From: Toxorhynchites rutilus septentrionalis
Lineage: Eukaryota; Arthropoda; Insecta; Diptera; Culicidae
Length of the DNA stretch: 64,000 nucleotides
NCBI RefSeq assembly: GCF_029784135.1
Contig: NC_073746.1
Span: 302,199,455 to 302,263,454, forward strand
Direction of reading: 5' to 3'
The notes under the pieces are model-generated. The model searched no databases. It was not told the origin of the DNA and saw nothing but the letters and a program-made list of their open reading frames with translations. The translations under genes were made by a program, and so were the position numbers. This document shows, one piece after another, positions 35,438 through 45,769 of this stretch (position 1 is the stretch's first letter; every line of letters begins with the position of its first letter).

Positions 35438-36408
35438 CCATACCACCGAATTCAAATATTCAGAGTGAGTACCCCTTAAACTACATGCGCATGTCGGGGA
35501 CAATAAGCAAGTTGTCGTTACCGACACTCGATGAATAGAGCCACAATACCACAGCCACAAAAATAGATTTCCCGCTGACGAGCGGTAATCCGACTCTGTG
35601 AACGCACTCTTAATCCTTTCCTGTACAACATCTAGTCTTACTAGTGGGTATTTGAACGTTAGAACGCTCAGCAGGCTAGTGAAATCACTTGATGTATGAC
35701 GTATTAAATAATACGAAAAGGGATTAATAGGATTGTAATAAGCTAGGATAGAGTAGGTAGTTCAGACACCAGGGCTTAAGCGAATGACCAGATGATCCCA
35801 TGGGATCGAATCCCAAAATTAAATGTACATATACAGCCATTCCATGCCAAACCGATATAATGGTTCTCAGATTTTCGTCAAAAGTGGAAATTTTGTTCTT
35901 TGTCGCAAACCATTAGACTCGTTTTTCTAAATTTTTTTTGTTAGGGTCACCATTTCCATTTTAGGGTGGCCCAAAAAAACAATTTTTGACGTAGGACTAC
36001 GTCTAACCGGAAGATATAGGGGGTGAAATGGAAATCTAGGCACTGAACAAGTAGGAAAAAATGCAAGATTTGGAACGCTTATAACTCGAGCATTTCTCAA
36101 TAGATCGCAAAGGTTTATGCATCAATTGATAGGAAATATATCTACGCATCTATCATAACGAATAACATTTCATTTTTCTTGAGATAAATAATTGAATAAT
36201 TGTGAAATATCAAGCATTGTCCAAATGCACTATGTGCCCATTTTTGATTGGTCCATTTTGTGCTCCTCAAATCGTGCCGACCAAAACGGGCAACCAGAGC
36301 AGCAGCGAAGTAGAATGAAACACGATTGGAAAGGAAAAAGAAAAAAAAATGAACGAAACATTGGTCGCAGTCTCACACATGAGTAATTCTCGAGCCAGCC
36401 AGTCAGCT

Positions 36409-36443
36409 TAAAAATCCCCGCTCCGCTGCCGTAATGATCATTC
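36409..36443 (+). promoter_or_regulatory. core promoter of H2A pseudogene 1
   Basis: TAAAAAT (36409-36415) and TCATTC (36438-36443) are spaced like a TATA box and initiator (about 31 bases), 68 bases before the H2A ATG. Confidence 0.45.
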
Positions 36444-36507
36444 TCATCCAAACCGTACACCACATCGGTTCGCATCACAACACATCAACAAACCAACCCA
36501 AGCAGCC

Positions 36508-36736
36508 ATGTCTGGACATGGTAAAGGAGGAAAAGTGAAGGGAAAGGCAAAATCCCGCTCGAACCTTGATCTGGAGTTCCCGCTCGTGTTGATCTGGAGT
36601 TTCCCGCAAGGGTAGCTAGGCCGAGCGCGTTAGTACCAGTGCACCAGTCCACCTAGCCGGCGTTATATAGTTTCGGCCGCCGAAGTGATTGAGTTAGCTG
36701 GCAAAGCTGCTCGCGACGATAAGAAAACCCGCATTC
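36508..36736 (+). pseudogene. histone H2A pseudogene 1
   Basis: ATG 36508 opens MSGHGKGGKVKGKAKSRSN, the H2A N-terminal tail with one change (Arg to His). After a rearranged stretch, RKGS-stop-AERVSTSAPVHLAGV is readable, and then in a shifted frame AAEVIELAGKAARDDKKTRI, the conserved H2A core to about residue 82. In-frame stops (TAG) and frameshifts destroy the ORF. The C-terminal third of H2A (from IPRHLQLA) is missing. It is replaced by a basic segment shared with pseudogene 2, so the chimera predates their duplication. A histone stem-loop follows at 36971. Confidence 0.85.
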
Positions 36737-36970
36737 GGAACAGAACACATTCGGTTCGGTGGACATCAAGACAACAGGCAGTTGCAGCGAGTGGCGAGCG
36801 GCAAACGCAATCGCAAAACGGCAGCAGGTAGCAGAAGAAAAAAGTTTGTTCTTTCTACAATCTGCTTTGGTGGCAAATCCAGAACAAGGCGGCATCGAGG
36901 GCGTTCGAAATGGTTTTTTTCAAAACCACGAGTACAAAGTTTTCTAAATTGGAACCATTCCATAAACCAA

Positions 36971-36986
36971 GGCGCTTTTCAGGGCC
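36971..36986 (+). terminator. histone-type 3' stem-loop 1
   Basis: GGCGCTTTTCAGGGCC followed by ATTA and, 15-25 bases on, AAAAAAGAGTTT, which resembles the purine-rich downstream element bound by U7 snRNA. One stem pair is mismatched (G opposite G). Confidence 0.7.
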
Positions 36987-36999
36987 ATTAAACATTCCA

Positions 37000-37580
37000 A
37001 AAAAGAGTTTAGGAAATACAGTTCAATGCTTTCTAAAACAATATCCAAAATAATAATAAATCACAAATTGATTTTTTCATAATTTGTTTGCCAGGATCTG
37101 ATGAATATGTGAATTTGGCAGTTGTTCTGAGCTTATTGATAGTTGAGGACTTTCCTAATTATTCAATTTTCACCAATTCTTAAATTGTTTCCAGATTGAA
37201 AGTACAGTAATTTACAATTAGTTCGACATTTAGCTAATTGGACGGACATGTAATGCGACTTATTTAGTTGGACATTTTTGTAAACATAGAGATCCAAATT
37301 ATGACCCCACATTGAAAGTCGACACTGTACCACTTTCATCGCAAATGTTCAATTACAGGTTAAAATTACCTCCAATCCGACACTGAGTGGTGGTAATGCG
37401 ACGTGCCATTGAATGTAATTTACTGTACAATATGTCCCAAGCTGGATGGGAAGAAATTTTCCAACTGTGAAAGCTGTGGCGAGTGGCAAACGCAATCGCT
37501 AAACAGAAAGGTTTAGCCGAACAAGATGGGGATATCGAGTGATAACAAAACAATAAGCTCTTTAGATTGAAGATAATTTT
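37000..37580. other. spacer between the two H2A pseudogenes
   Basis: AT-rich and non-coding. Around 37475-37505 a stretch with GTGGCGAGTGGCAAACGCAA repeats part of the basic segment found after each H2A core, indicating local duplication. Confidence 0.5.
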
Positions 37581-37582
37581 GT

Positions 37583-37598
37583 GATCCTGAAAAGGACC
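37583..37598 (-). terminator. histone-type 3' stem-loop, minus strand
   Basis: On the minus strand GGTCCTTTTCAGGATC forms a six-pair stem (one G-T) with the canonical TTTC loop, followed by ACAAAAT and CTAAAGAGC. It implies a divergent histone gene remnant upstream on the minus strand (37600-37760), but no histone coding sequence is legible there. Confidence 0.6.
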
Positions 37599-37758
37599 CT
37601 TTTTAGCCTGCATGTGAATCCAACGAGCGAACAAATCGTAATGAATGTATTGTTTTGCCATCGCTGCCTTTTAACGCTCATTCGTTCGTCTCGTTGGACT
37701 CGCCCCTTTGGCTGAGTCTGCCGATTTGTCTCTATCCTGTGAGCGTGTACCGCTAGAG

Positions 37759-37793
37759 TATAAAACGCGCGGACCTCAAAAAAATATCTCATT
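37759..37793 (+). promoter_or_regulatory. core promoter of H2A pseudogene 2
   Basis: TATAAAA (37759-37765) and TCATTT (37788-37793) have TATA-initiator spacing. The first H2A codons lie about 95 bases downstream, a normal histone leader length. Confidence 0.6.
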
Positions 37794-37883
37794 TTCTTTC
37801 AAACCGTAAACCAGTGTGGTTGTACGGCATCGTTTAACATCGCATCGCATCACATCATAAAAAGAAAACAAGCAGCAACGTGG

Positions 37884-38118
37884 ACGTGTGGACGTAACAA
37901 AGGAGGACAAGTTAAGGGAAAGGCAAAGTCTCACTCGAACCGTGCAGGTCTCCAGTTCCCAGTTGGTCGCATTCACTGATTGCTCCGCAAGGGTAACTAG
38001 GCCGAACGAATTGGTGCCGGAGCACCAGTATACCTAACAGCGATTATAGAGTTTCGGCCGTCGGAGTGCTCGAGTTGTCTTGCAAAGCTGCTCACGACAA
38101 TCAGAAAACACGCATCAA
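37884..38118 (+). pseudogene. histone H2A pseudogene 2
   Basis: The start region is degraded, but [20 protein letters not shown] and PVGRIH are in one frame. A TGA replaces the Arg codon, then LLRKGN, a TAG where Tyr belongs, AERIGAGAPVYLTAII, and after a frameshift VLELSCKAAHDNQKTRI. This follows H2A from the N-tail to about residue 82. As in pseudogene 1 the C-terminal third is replaced by a basic segment (GKRNRKTAAGRRKKKF) ahead of a histone stem-loop at 38268. The changes include CpG-type transitions expected of neutral decay. Not functional. Confidence 0.88.
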
Positions 38119-38267
38119 GAACAGAGCAGCTTCGGTTCGGCGCTCATCAAGGCAACAACTAGTTTCAGCAAGAGGCAAACGCAATCGCAAAACGGCAGCA
38201 GGTAGAAGAAAGAAAAAGTTTGTTTATACAGACTGCTTTGGTGGCAAAACCAGCCACCGTAAAACAC

Positions 38268-38283
38268 GGCGCTTTTCAGGGCC
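38268..38283 (+). terminator. histone-type 3' stem-loop 2
   Basis: GGCGCTTTTCAGGGCC followed by ATTAAACC and AAATAAAAGTTA, the same variant as at 36971-36986. It lies about 150 bases after the last H2A codon. Confidence 0.7.
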
Positions 38284-38299
38284 ATTAAACCTTTCAAAT

Positions 38300-39190
38300 A
38301 AAAGTTATTAAAAGTTTTTCACAATACCAATACACTATAAGTGACATAATATGACATATGATATAAACTGATTTTTTTTGTATATGCTTGTTCTTGAACT
38401 TATTGGTGGTTGGGTTCTTTTAAATTGATCATTCATTTTTTACAAACCCATGTATGGTTTCCAAATTAAAAGTGGCTTCAAATTACAACACATTGTATGC
38501 AGGATGGCATTAACAAATTTTCTCGGTAGCAAAACTACTTTCTTTGGTTGATAACTGATGTTGAAAATTGACTGACGTTACATATGCATTGCATAGAGAA
38601 ATAACTAAAGAGCAACACGATGAGCTATGTATTTCCTGCTGCTCTGTTCTTATTTTAAAGGGCTTTAATCCGAAGGACATCCGTCCCTGTATTTACTGTT
38701 GGTTTTTCAGAACGCTTATAGCTCGTTTATTTCTCGACAGATCGTAGAGTTCGTCTCCAAAACCTCAGTTCTTTTTCTTTTTTATTTACTTTGTTTGCGG
38801 AGACTACAAATCTTACAATTCATTCGTCTCCGAAACCACAGCTTAAGGTACGGTATGAGCGGTAGTGAAATATATGGTAGTGAACGAGCTGATGACCACC
38901 TATGCATTTCCTACCACAGCCATCATTTTGATTGTACGATATGTGTATACGCCGAAAGATGCCCGACGTTGAACATTTAATAAGTACAAAGCCTTCAGAA
39001 AAAAATCAAGAATCAAGTTTGTAAAAAAAACGCAAAACACAACTCCAAAGGTTCTTTTCAGAACCCCCAACATGTTCATAAAGAGTAAACAGTAAACTAA
39101 TCCATTTTTAAGGTAGATAGGTAGGTATTCACGTAGGAGAAGAAAATAAAACAATATATTTAAAATATATATTTAGCAAAAGCTGTCCCC
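38300..39190. other. 3' part of GACG copy 3
   Basis: No further histone sequence or open frame with a recognisable domain is seen between stem-loop 2 and the element's 3' terminus. Confidence 0.45.
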
Positions 39191-40195
39191 TTTGTATAGT
39201 CCTACGTCACTCCGGTTATGTCACCGACATTACCCACCCGTCTTTTTCGCATTTTTGCCAAAAATTACATTTTCAAAAATTCTTAACTTTTGAACTACTA
39301 GACCGATTCAGATGATCGACATATCAAATTAAAGCCTGGTCTTTTTTGAAAAAAATACTATACCTGCAGGAAATTTGAATTCTGCGCTCCGTATTATGGA
39401 TTGTATTGGTTTTTTATTGTTTTGAAAGTCTCGGGACCAAAGGCGCCTTAGTTTTTTATATTTTTTCTGGAAAGCTAAGAATTTTTCATATAACATATCT
39501 CGAAACCAGGGAGACGTTTTTTTTCGTTTTTGTGTTATGATTTTTCAAAGTTACCCGATGGTCCAAAAAATCATTTTTCCTCTTTTTCAAAAATTTATTA
39601 TTTTTGAACTACTGGACCAATTCTGATGATCGACATTTCAAATTAAAGCCTCCTAGCTAGCCTTTTTTGAAAAAATAACACACTTGCCAATTAATTGGAT
39701 TATAGTCACACACATCCAGTCTAGTCGCATATAAATATTGAACGAAAATTAAAGACATGTTAACTTTATAAAGTAATAATTTAAAAACGAAAAATAACGC
39801 CTCTCTGGTATTCGGATATGTTATGTGAAAAAACCTCAGCTTTCAGGAAAACATATAAAAAATATGACGTCCTTGGTCCCGAAACGTAAGATGTAAGCTT
39901 TAAAAAACAAATTTAATCAATAATTACGAAAATAAAATCTATTTTTATTCGGAGTGTAATATTTTTTCAAACAAAACTAGCTCTTTGGCTTTAATTTGAT
40001 ATGTCGATCATCTGAATCGGTCCAGCAGATCAAAAGTTATGATTCATTGGAGTGGAAAAAATGGGAAAAAAATCGGTTAACTTTGAAAAATCATAACTCA
40101 AAAACGAAAAAAACGCCTCCCTGGTTTCGAGATATGTTGTGTGAAAAATCATCAGCTTTCCAGAAAAAAATATTAAAAAATATATTGCCTTTGGT

Positions 40196-40374
40196 AAAAG
40201 GCGAAAGATTTATTCGACACTTGAAGAGAGACCAGAGTAGTGGTAACATCCATGCCTCTCACGCTAAAGGTCACGAGTTCAATTCTCACTCCCGACATTC
40301 TTCCAAAAATGGAAGTAAAAGTGACGAACCAGCCAAATGAGTTGAAAGTCACTATAATACAGATAAAAAAAAAA
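40196..40374 (+). mobile_element. tRNA-derived SINE, second family, copy 1
   Basis: tRNA-like head with GTAGTGGTAACATCCATGCC and B-box GAGTTCAATTCTC; body TGGAAGTAAAAGTGACGAAC; tail ACTATAATACAGAT plus A run. A 9-bp target duplication GCCTTTGGT lies at 40187-40195 and 40375-40383, inside the foldback arm. A second copy lies at 46540-46690 on the minus strand. Confidence 0.85.
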
Positions 40375-40739
40375 GCCTTTGGTCCCGAGACCATGAAAAT
40401 TATAAAAAACAAATACAATCGATAATAACGAAAACATAATTCAAATTTTCTGCAACTGTTGTATTTTTCCAAAAAAGACCAAATGATTGGCTTCAATTTG
40501 ATGTGTCGAACGTCTGAATTGGTCAGTGATTCGAAAGTTATGAATTTAACAAAAAAGGCATTTTTGGCAAAAATGCGAAAAAATTGATTTTTCGGACCAC
40601 CATAAAATGGAAAAGCTCACCCTAACAAAAAAAAATTAAAAAATACGGGTCTATTAATTTGCGATAAAGAACAAAACTACCACTTTTGACGAAAATCTGA
40701 GAACCACTATATCGGTTTGGCATGGAATGGCTGTATATG

Positions 40740-41640
40740 AATAAAAATTTGTAGTATAATAAGGTGAAATGAAATCATGAAATAATTTGATGTCTGGGGA
40801 TAATTATAATAAATAACAAATAGGGATTGATTGATTGTGAAATGGATTAAACGGATTTAGGAATAATTAGAATAACATGCGAATTTTTGAATTAAACCCA
40901 TACAAGCTTGTTATGTTGTGATGATTTCTGCATCCAGAGAGAAGAGATGGATATTGAAGCACAATTCTAGCGATCCCCTTATATAGAAAAACTCCCCGAA
41001 TGCTACGTTTCGCAAACAGCTAGTGCAAGATTTCTTTTTTGTAGTTTTGGTCACGAGTCAGGTTGACTACTTTTTTCAGCCCCCGCTTTCGCCTCCGAAG
41101 CGATTAGGAAGTGTTGTGGGGATTCGATAGTTTGATCCAGTGATGATTCTTACAGCCTCTCGCTATTCTTGAGTGCCGCTGGAGTTCTTTTGTAGCCTGT
41201 GATCGGGTGATTGCGGAAGGCTTTCCCTTTGGCGTTGACTGTTGCTTTCCAGGTACTTGGGCACAGTCGTTTCTCGAGCCGGGAATTTGGCAGAAAAGAG
41301 AACCCGCCCTAAAGTTGGGTCTCAGTAGCTGGGCAAAATTTAACCGCAGTGGTTTGTCTCCTCTGTGGGAGTGGCGCATAAGCCGGCCACCTACGCACAA
41401 AGCCCCGGTCGCGACTGGCTCTCGTTACAAGACCCAGTGATCAACGGTTTTCGGATGAAAAGCTCAACGACACGGGGCTCAACGTGTTAAGGGGGGCCCT
41501 ACTCTAGAAGATCGAAAGATAATAAATTTTCGTGATCTTTTAAGAATATTGGAATATAAGTTGGGTGTTGGGAAATTTTTATGATTGGTCAATTTGAAGA
41601 ATATTTTTATTTTTTACTTTTTGGATGCCAATGTAGTGAT
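40740..41640. other. unrecognised region with a GC-rich block
   Basis: About 41060-41470 is distinctly GC-rich for this window and sharply bounded. It has an open frame on each strand (41207-41440 plus, 41104-41400 minus), but neither shows a known domain. It could be part of a LINE 5' region or an exon; I cannot decide. Confidence 0.35.
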
Positions 41641-42160
41641 TATCATGCTGTTGGTCATTGGGCTTGTTGGCGTCGGGCAACGTAAGGATACCCCGGTCAT
41701 GCATCAACATCGACGGCCGCGCGAAATATTCACGGCCAGAAAGTTATGCTGTCGATTTGGTGGGACCAGCTGGGTGTGGTGTACTATGAGCTGCTAAAAG
41801 CAAATGTAACCATTACGGGAGACGACAATTGATGCGAAAAAGTTATTTTGCAGCACGACCATGCTCGGTCGCATGTCGCGAAACCGGTCAATACATACTT
41901 GGAAACGCTGAGAAAGGAGGTCCTATCCCACCCGCCGTATTTTCCATACATTGCTCCATCCGATTACTACCTTTTTCGATCGATGCAACATGGCCTGGTT
42001 GACCAGCACTCCTCCAATATTGATGAAGTTAAAAATTGGATCGATTCGTGGTTAGCCGAGACACTGGCTGAATATTTCCGCAAAAGGATCCGAGAATTGC
42101 CAGAAATATGGAAAAAAAATGGAGTAGCACTGCTTCATTATGATCAAGATTAGCGAAAAG
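41640..42160 (+). pseudogene. mariner (DD34D) transposase, C-terminal relic
   Basis: Readable in shifting frames: LSIWWDQLGVVYYELL (41745-41790), then VILQHDHARSHVAKPV with the second catalytic Asp, PPYFPYIAPSDYYLFRSMQH with the third Asp, and VKNWIDSWLAE. The spacing fits D,D34D. The N-terminal half, the first Asp and both terminal repeats are missing. An old, dead fragment. Confidence 0.8.
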
Positions 42161-42164
42161 TGCT

Positions 42165-43171
42165 ATCCTAGTTGAAGGGAGTTTTGCAACTGGCACGCGA
42201 ACCCAAATAAATTTATAACTTATCATAACTTATTGAATAACTTGGTATTCCCAAATAATTTTTTGGTGCACAACCTTAACACCTGCTTCACCATAGCGTC
42301 AGTTCAATGCATTGATGCAATGTCAAACGCACCAACGAAGCCTTTATGATGACAGAGAACAAACAATGTTAACTGCTTGGAAAAAGGCTGAATGTTTGCC
42401 TCAGCAGAGATTCATTACTAATAGCCCAGCGTAAATATTTCCATCCCGCTATCTCTCCTCCTTGTTTATATTTATCATTATAAATTGGGTTTCAACGTAG
42501 CGAAGATACACTATTTTTACGTATGGGTTATGAAGCATGCACGTACGCACACAAATGTTCATATATCGATGGCTTGAAGCAACTAAATATACACACACTT
42601 ATCTCCGTTTCGTGCTTTTCTCAACAATGCCCTTTTTGTTAATATTGCCAGTCTAGATTGACTTAGCCTAATCACAGGCAAAATTCCAGAACATTTATTT
42701 TCTTGGTGAGTCGACGATAGCCTAGCTTGATGATTCCCCATACAATTGTGTAGCTCAAAACAGTTTGATGCAATGATTGCAATGCCAGAGACATCAGTGA
42801 GTGAGTGATTTCTCTTGGAAAACTTTACTTTATCCACAATATTACTCCTCCATTCCCATTGCCTTGAGAAAGGCATTCGATCCCTCGCCGACTAGCTCGC
42901 CCAGCTCTGTTCGGGAAAGCTCTGTTCGGGAAAGCACACAAACGGAGAGAACAAATGTATGAGGAAATGGGAATGCTTCCTATTTTCATCAAATTAAATC
43001 ATATACAGACTATGGGATTGTAATGTATAGCATATCAAACAAATCTTAGGGAATTTCCGATTCGTTTAGTATGTAAATCGTCAGAATACGTTCACGGCAA
43101 AAATAGTTATTAACGTTAACTTTATTTAATAAAAACGTGGCCTGTTTTCTGATTTGGCACCCTTAATGAAA
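42165..43171. other. unrecognised DNA
   Basis: A short direct repeat of AGCTCTGTTCGGGAA occurs at about 42904-42935. The right part probably belongs to GACG copy 4, whose terminal palindrome is at 43172. No genes seen. Confidence 0.35.
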
Positions 43172-43187
43172 GACGTAGTTCTACGTC
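43172..43187 (-). repeat. GACG-family terminus, copy 4
   Basis: GACGTAGTTCTACGTC followed by a run of A, i.e. a T run plus the terminal palindrome on the minus strand. The element extends leftward; its other end was not located. Confidence 0.55.
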
Positions 43188-43199
43188 AAAAAACAAAGA

Positions 43200-43525
43200 C
43201 TTACCGGTACTCCTATTATAAATGGATTTCTGTCTGTCTGTTTCTGTCGTGAAAGTTTACATGTAGGGATTTTTGGGGCCGAGGAATGTTCTTATGATAG
43301 TTCGAGACCCCCCCCCACCACTCTCTAAGGGCTGCCATACAAATGAAACGCAAATTTCTGCATAATGTAACCAAACGTTGGGTTACAATACGAAATTTGG
43401 TGGAAAGGCCAACCGTTGGTTTGGACCTTACCAATATGCAAAAAAAAAAAAAATATTTGTCTGTCTTGTCATTTGAGAAATCTACAGTCCATGTCCACAT
43501 TTCGTATTTCACCTAATGTAATTTC
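43200..43525 (-). repeat. CAGA-tailed interspersed repeat, inverted copy
   Basis: ATAAATGGATTTCTGTCTGT at 43218-43237 is the inverse of the CAGACAGA tail at about 23567-23595. The rest shares the TTTGTATGGCAGCCCTTAGA type of phrase. Non-coding. Confidence 0.5.
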
Positions 43526-44833
43526 TCGAGTGACAGTGACAAATGAAAAAAAGTAGTATTGGGAGTCTGTGATTAACTGTCGTAGAAAAGATGAAATTTT
43601 GAGTCCAATTTTTGTAGAAAACCAAATAAAACAGTTGGTGATCCACAGGAAGTCATTATGTTTTCACGTTAGTTAGTCTTGTTATATTTATTTATTGAAT
43701 AGTAAGAAAAGAAATATAGTTATTTACAGAATTATTTATTTATTTATTCATTCAAATGCGGAAAACAAGTGCTAGGTTTAACTGTCTAGGTAAAGCATGC
43801 TACCTTAAATGTTTATTTGTTAGTCGTGAATACCAGGGAACCCGAATGGGGTCGAGAACCACCATAGTTTGGAAGAATTCAAAAAGGCAAGTAAAGAAAA
43901 AAAAGGGAGAGAAAGGAGAAACGAGAGAACTAGTCTGGGCTACAGTGGTACAGAACAAGATTGAACGAGTGAGTGTTCGCGTGATTGGTAGCGAACCTGG
44001 AGGAATCCACCACGACCCTTTGGCCGATTAGAGCCGCCGGCCACTGTTACATCCGGCCGGCCACGTTAGAAGTCCTTGAGAGAAGCTGTCCCGTTCCCGT
44101 GACCGCCTGTTCCGGCCACCGAAGGAGTACCGGAAGTGCATCGACACAGCGAACGCGAAGCGAATTTCATGTGTGGCTGTCCAAATCGCGATGGTCTTTG
44201 TTTTGTTAGGGTTTTCGAAGAAAATCTTGTTTTCCCCCGATGCATAAAAAGTGAATGTGTAACGTGCTTTTCCACCATTGTGTTCCGCGTCGCGAGTTTG
44301 TGTTTGAAGTTCCCTCTGAGATCTCTCACTAAACGACCCAAGCTGTGTTAGTGAGAACCACCTACAACACAGTAGTCACGATCAATAACGCGAGAAATAA
44401 TCAAGCAAATGGAGCAAAATTTGGATGTGGTGGTTTTAGCGGTAACGAAACGTTTCTTTTGTAGTTCGACACTCCGCAAAAAAAATTTCGTGAAAATTTC
44501 TTGCGCGTATAGTTAGTTAAACGTGTGTTATAAATATGCATCAAAAGAAGAAATGTATTCAAACTATTTTATCGTCAAGTAGCAGTTGTACACTCAATTT
44601 TACGATTGACTGTAATTGTAAAAACAAAGAAAACGAATATTAATAGTGATAATAAACTCCCTATGTCACTTTTTCAGATTAGATAATAGAATATATTTAT
44701 CGATTTAGAAATAATGCATATATTTATGTATGGCATAGCTGAAGAGCTAGTTGAAATTTTATGGAGATTTATTATTAATGTTTAAGTGCAACGGTTCTCA
44801 AAATGCATCGTAGGTTCGTGTTCTTCGGTTCTG
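43526..44833 (+). other. possible promoter region and tiny first exon
   Basis: About 43980-44400 is GC-richer and unique-looking. An ATG at 44409 opens MEQNLDVVVLA and reaches AGCG|GTAACG at 44441/44442, a possible splice donor in phase 0. If real, the minus-strand PIN-like gene that follows would lie within the intron. The exon is too short to identify anything; it is listed as a candidate only. Confidence 0.2.
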
Positions 44834-45767
44834 TCAAACCAAGCCCTCGTAGATTCTCCATTTTTTTATTTTTTCCAGATTACCCTTCTTTTGGCTCCAG
44901 TCCTCGTAACGATTTTGGAATAGCATTCCGTCAAACGGCGGATAGTCCTTGAAGTCCTTTCCGTCTAAACCGAGTCCTTTGAATGTATCCCTGAGCTGTG
45001 CGTAGAGAAATAGGAAGAGGAAAGTTATACGATATGCCCTGGCATTGAGTTGTGCCGGCAATGCCACTTTACGATAGTCGTATGTGTCGTAGGTCACATC
45101 GTACGCCACTTGCAGCAGAAGATCGGCTTCAAATTGGTGCAACAAATGGTGCTCAACGAGACAATAGAGGGTAACAACCGTCACGCGTAATTCTTCAGGG
45201 ATCCGCTCCAATTGCAGATGGTTCAATGTATCAGATGCGACCCAGCTGTACAGACGGAGTTTGGTTCCCTGCAAAAGTGTTCGTTTTTCTGGTTCTCTGG
45301 ACAGCAGATCCACCAATGATGGTGGTTCGATATGCTCCGGGAATTTGGTATGATGCTGCTGAAGGGTACATTTTCCGTCGTGGGATAGCCTAATAAGTAT
45401 ATTAAATTTAGGCGGCAACGGGCCATCGTAAAAAAATTCCAATGTCACACCGCAACTATTCTGTCTTCAGAAAAAACGATCTATTAGTGCGTAGACAAAT
45501 TTCGGTCTACCTCCGCATATCTGTCCGTCTATATCCCTTTGCCACAAATCATGACCTAAAGCCAGTAAATCAATCACAATAATCGGTGCCGGAGGGTTAG
45601 ACCCAGAGGCATTGTCGTAATACTTCCTGTAACAACGTAAGGTAACATAATTTTCTGTGAATCTAATTATTATAAAATTACCGAATTTCGTCTTCGATGT
45701 TTATATCCAAAAAGCCATTAGGATTATGAATTGAATCGATTACTTTATGATTGAATCGATTACGCGT
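44834..45767 (-). pseudogene. PIN/XPG-like protein (FAM120/asteroid-like?), one in-frame stop
   Basis: One frame runs from 45626 down to the stop at 44834, interrupted only by TGA at 45467-45469. It reads SNPPAPIIVIDLLALGHDLW, then GGRPKFVYALIDRFF, stop, CGVTLEFFYDGPLPPKFN, and ends WSQKKGNLEKIKKWRIYEGLV. Upstream an intron of 55 nt (45627-45681, GT...AG) joins in phase to exon sequence DSIHNPNGFLDINIEDEIR (45682-45767). The hydrophobic Asp motif, GG and FF..DG pattern resemble the PIN-like nuclease fold of XPG/asteroid/FAM120-type proteins. That is inference from pattern, not a firm match. The stop suggests a pseudogene or a polymorphic null; an unusually short 36-nt intron could also remove it. 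The upstream start exon was not found with confidence. Confidence 0.5.
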
Positions 45768-45769
45768 CT

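Larger units (their letters stand above)
35988..39242 (+). mobile_element. GACG-family element, copy 3, carrying histone-gene pieces
   Basis: It starts GACGTAGGACTACGTC (35988-36003) and ends after TAGTCCTACGTCACTCCGGT (39198-39217) at a T run near 39242. The intact opposite arm of the foldback (40560-40600) shows the uninterrupted site, a T run, so both ends are fixed independently. The 3.25-kb interior contains two histone H2A pseudogenes, their core promoters, two plus-strand histone stem-loops and a third on the minus strand. The first ~250 bases resemble other GACG copies. Confidence 0.8.
35834..40733. mobile_element. long foldback element, copy A (interrupted)
   Basis: The ends are CAGCCATTCCATGCCAAACC at both termini (inverted), flanked by TA (35832-35833, 40734-40735). 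Without the nested GACG element (35988-39242) and a SINE (40196-40374) it is about 1.47 kb and almost entirely two inverted arms around a centre near 39690-39760. The TA duplication and CAG start suggest a Tc1/mariner-mobilised foldback. Non-coding. Phrases such as CCGATTCAGATGATCGACAT recur in both arms. Confidence 0.85.

Noticed and set aside
38180..38260. histone H4 C-terminus fused to the H2A core
   Set aside because: A CFGGK stretch before the stem-loop and AKR-like residues are reminiscent, but the match is too short and needs gaps; left unidentified.
36508..38283. functional histone H2A genes
   Set aside because: Stops, frameshifts and replacement of the C-terminal third in both copies.
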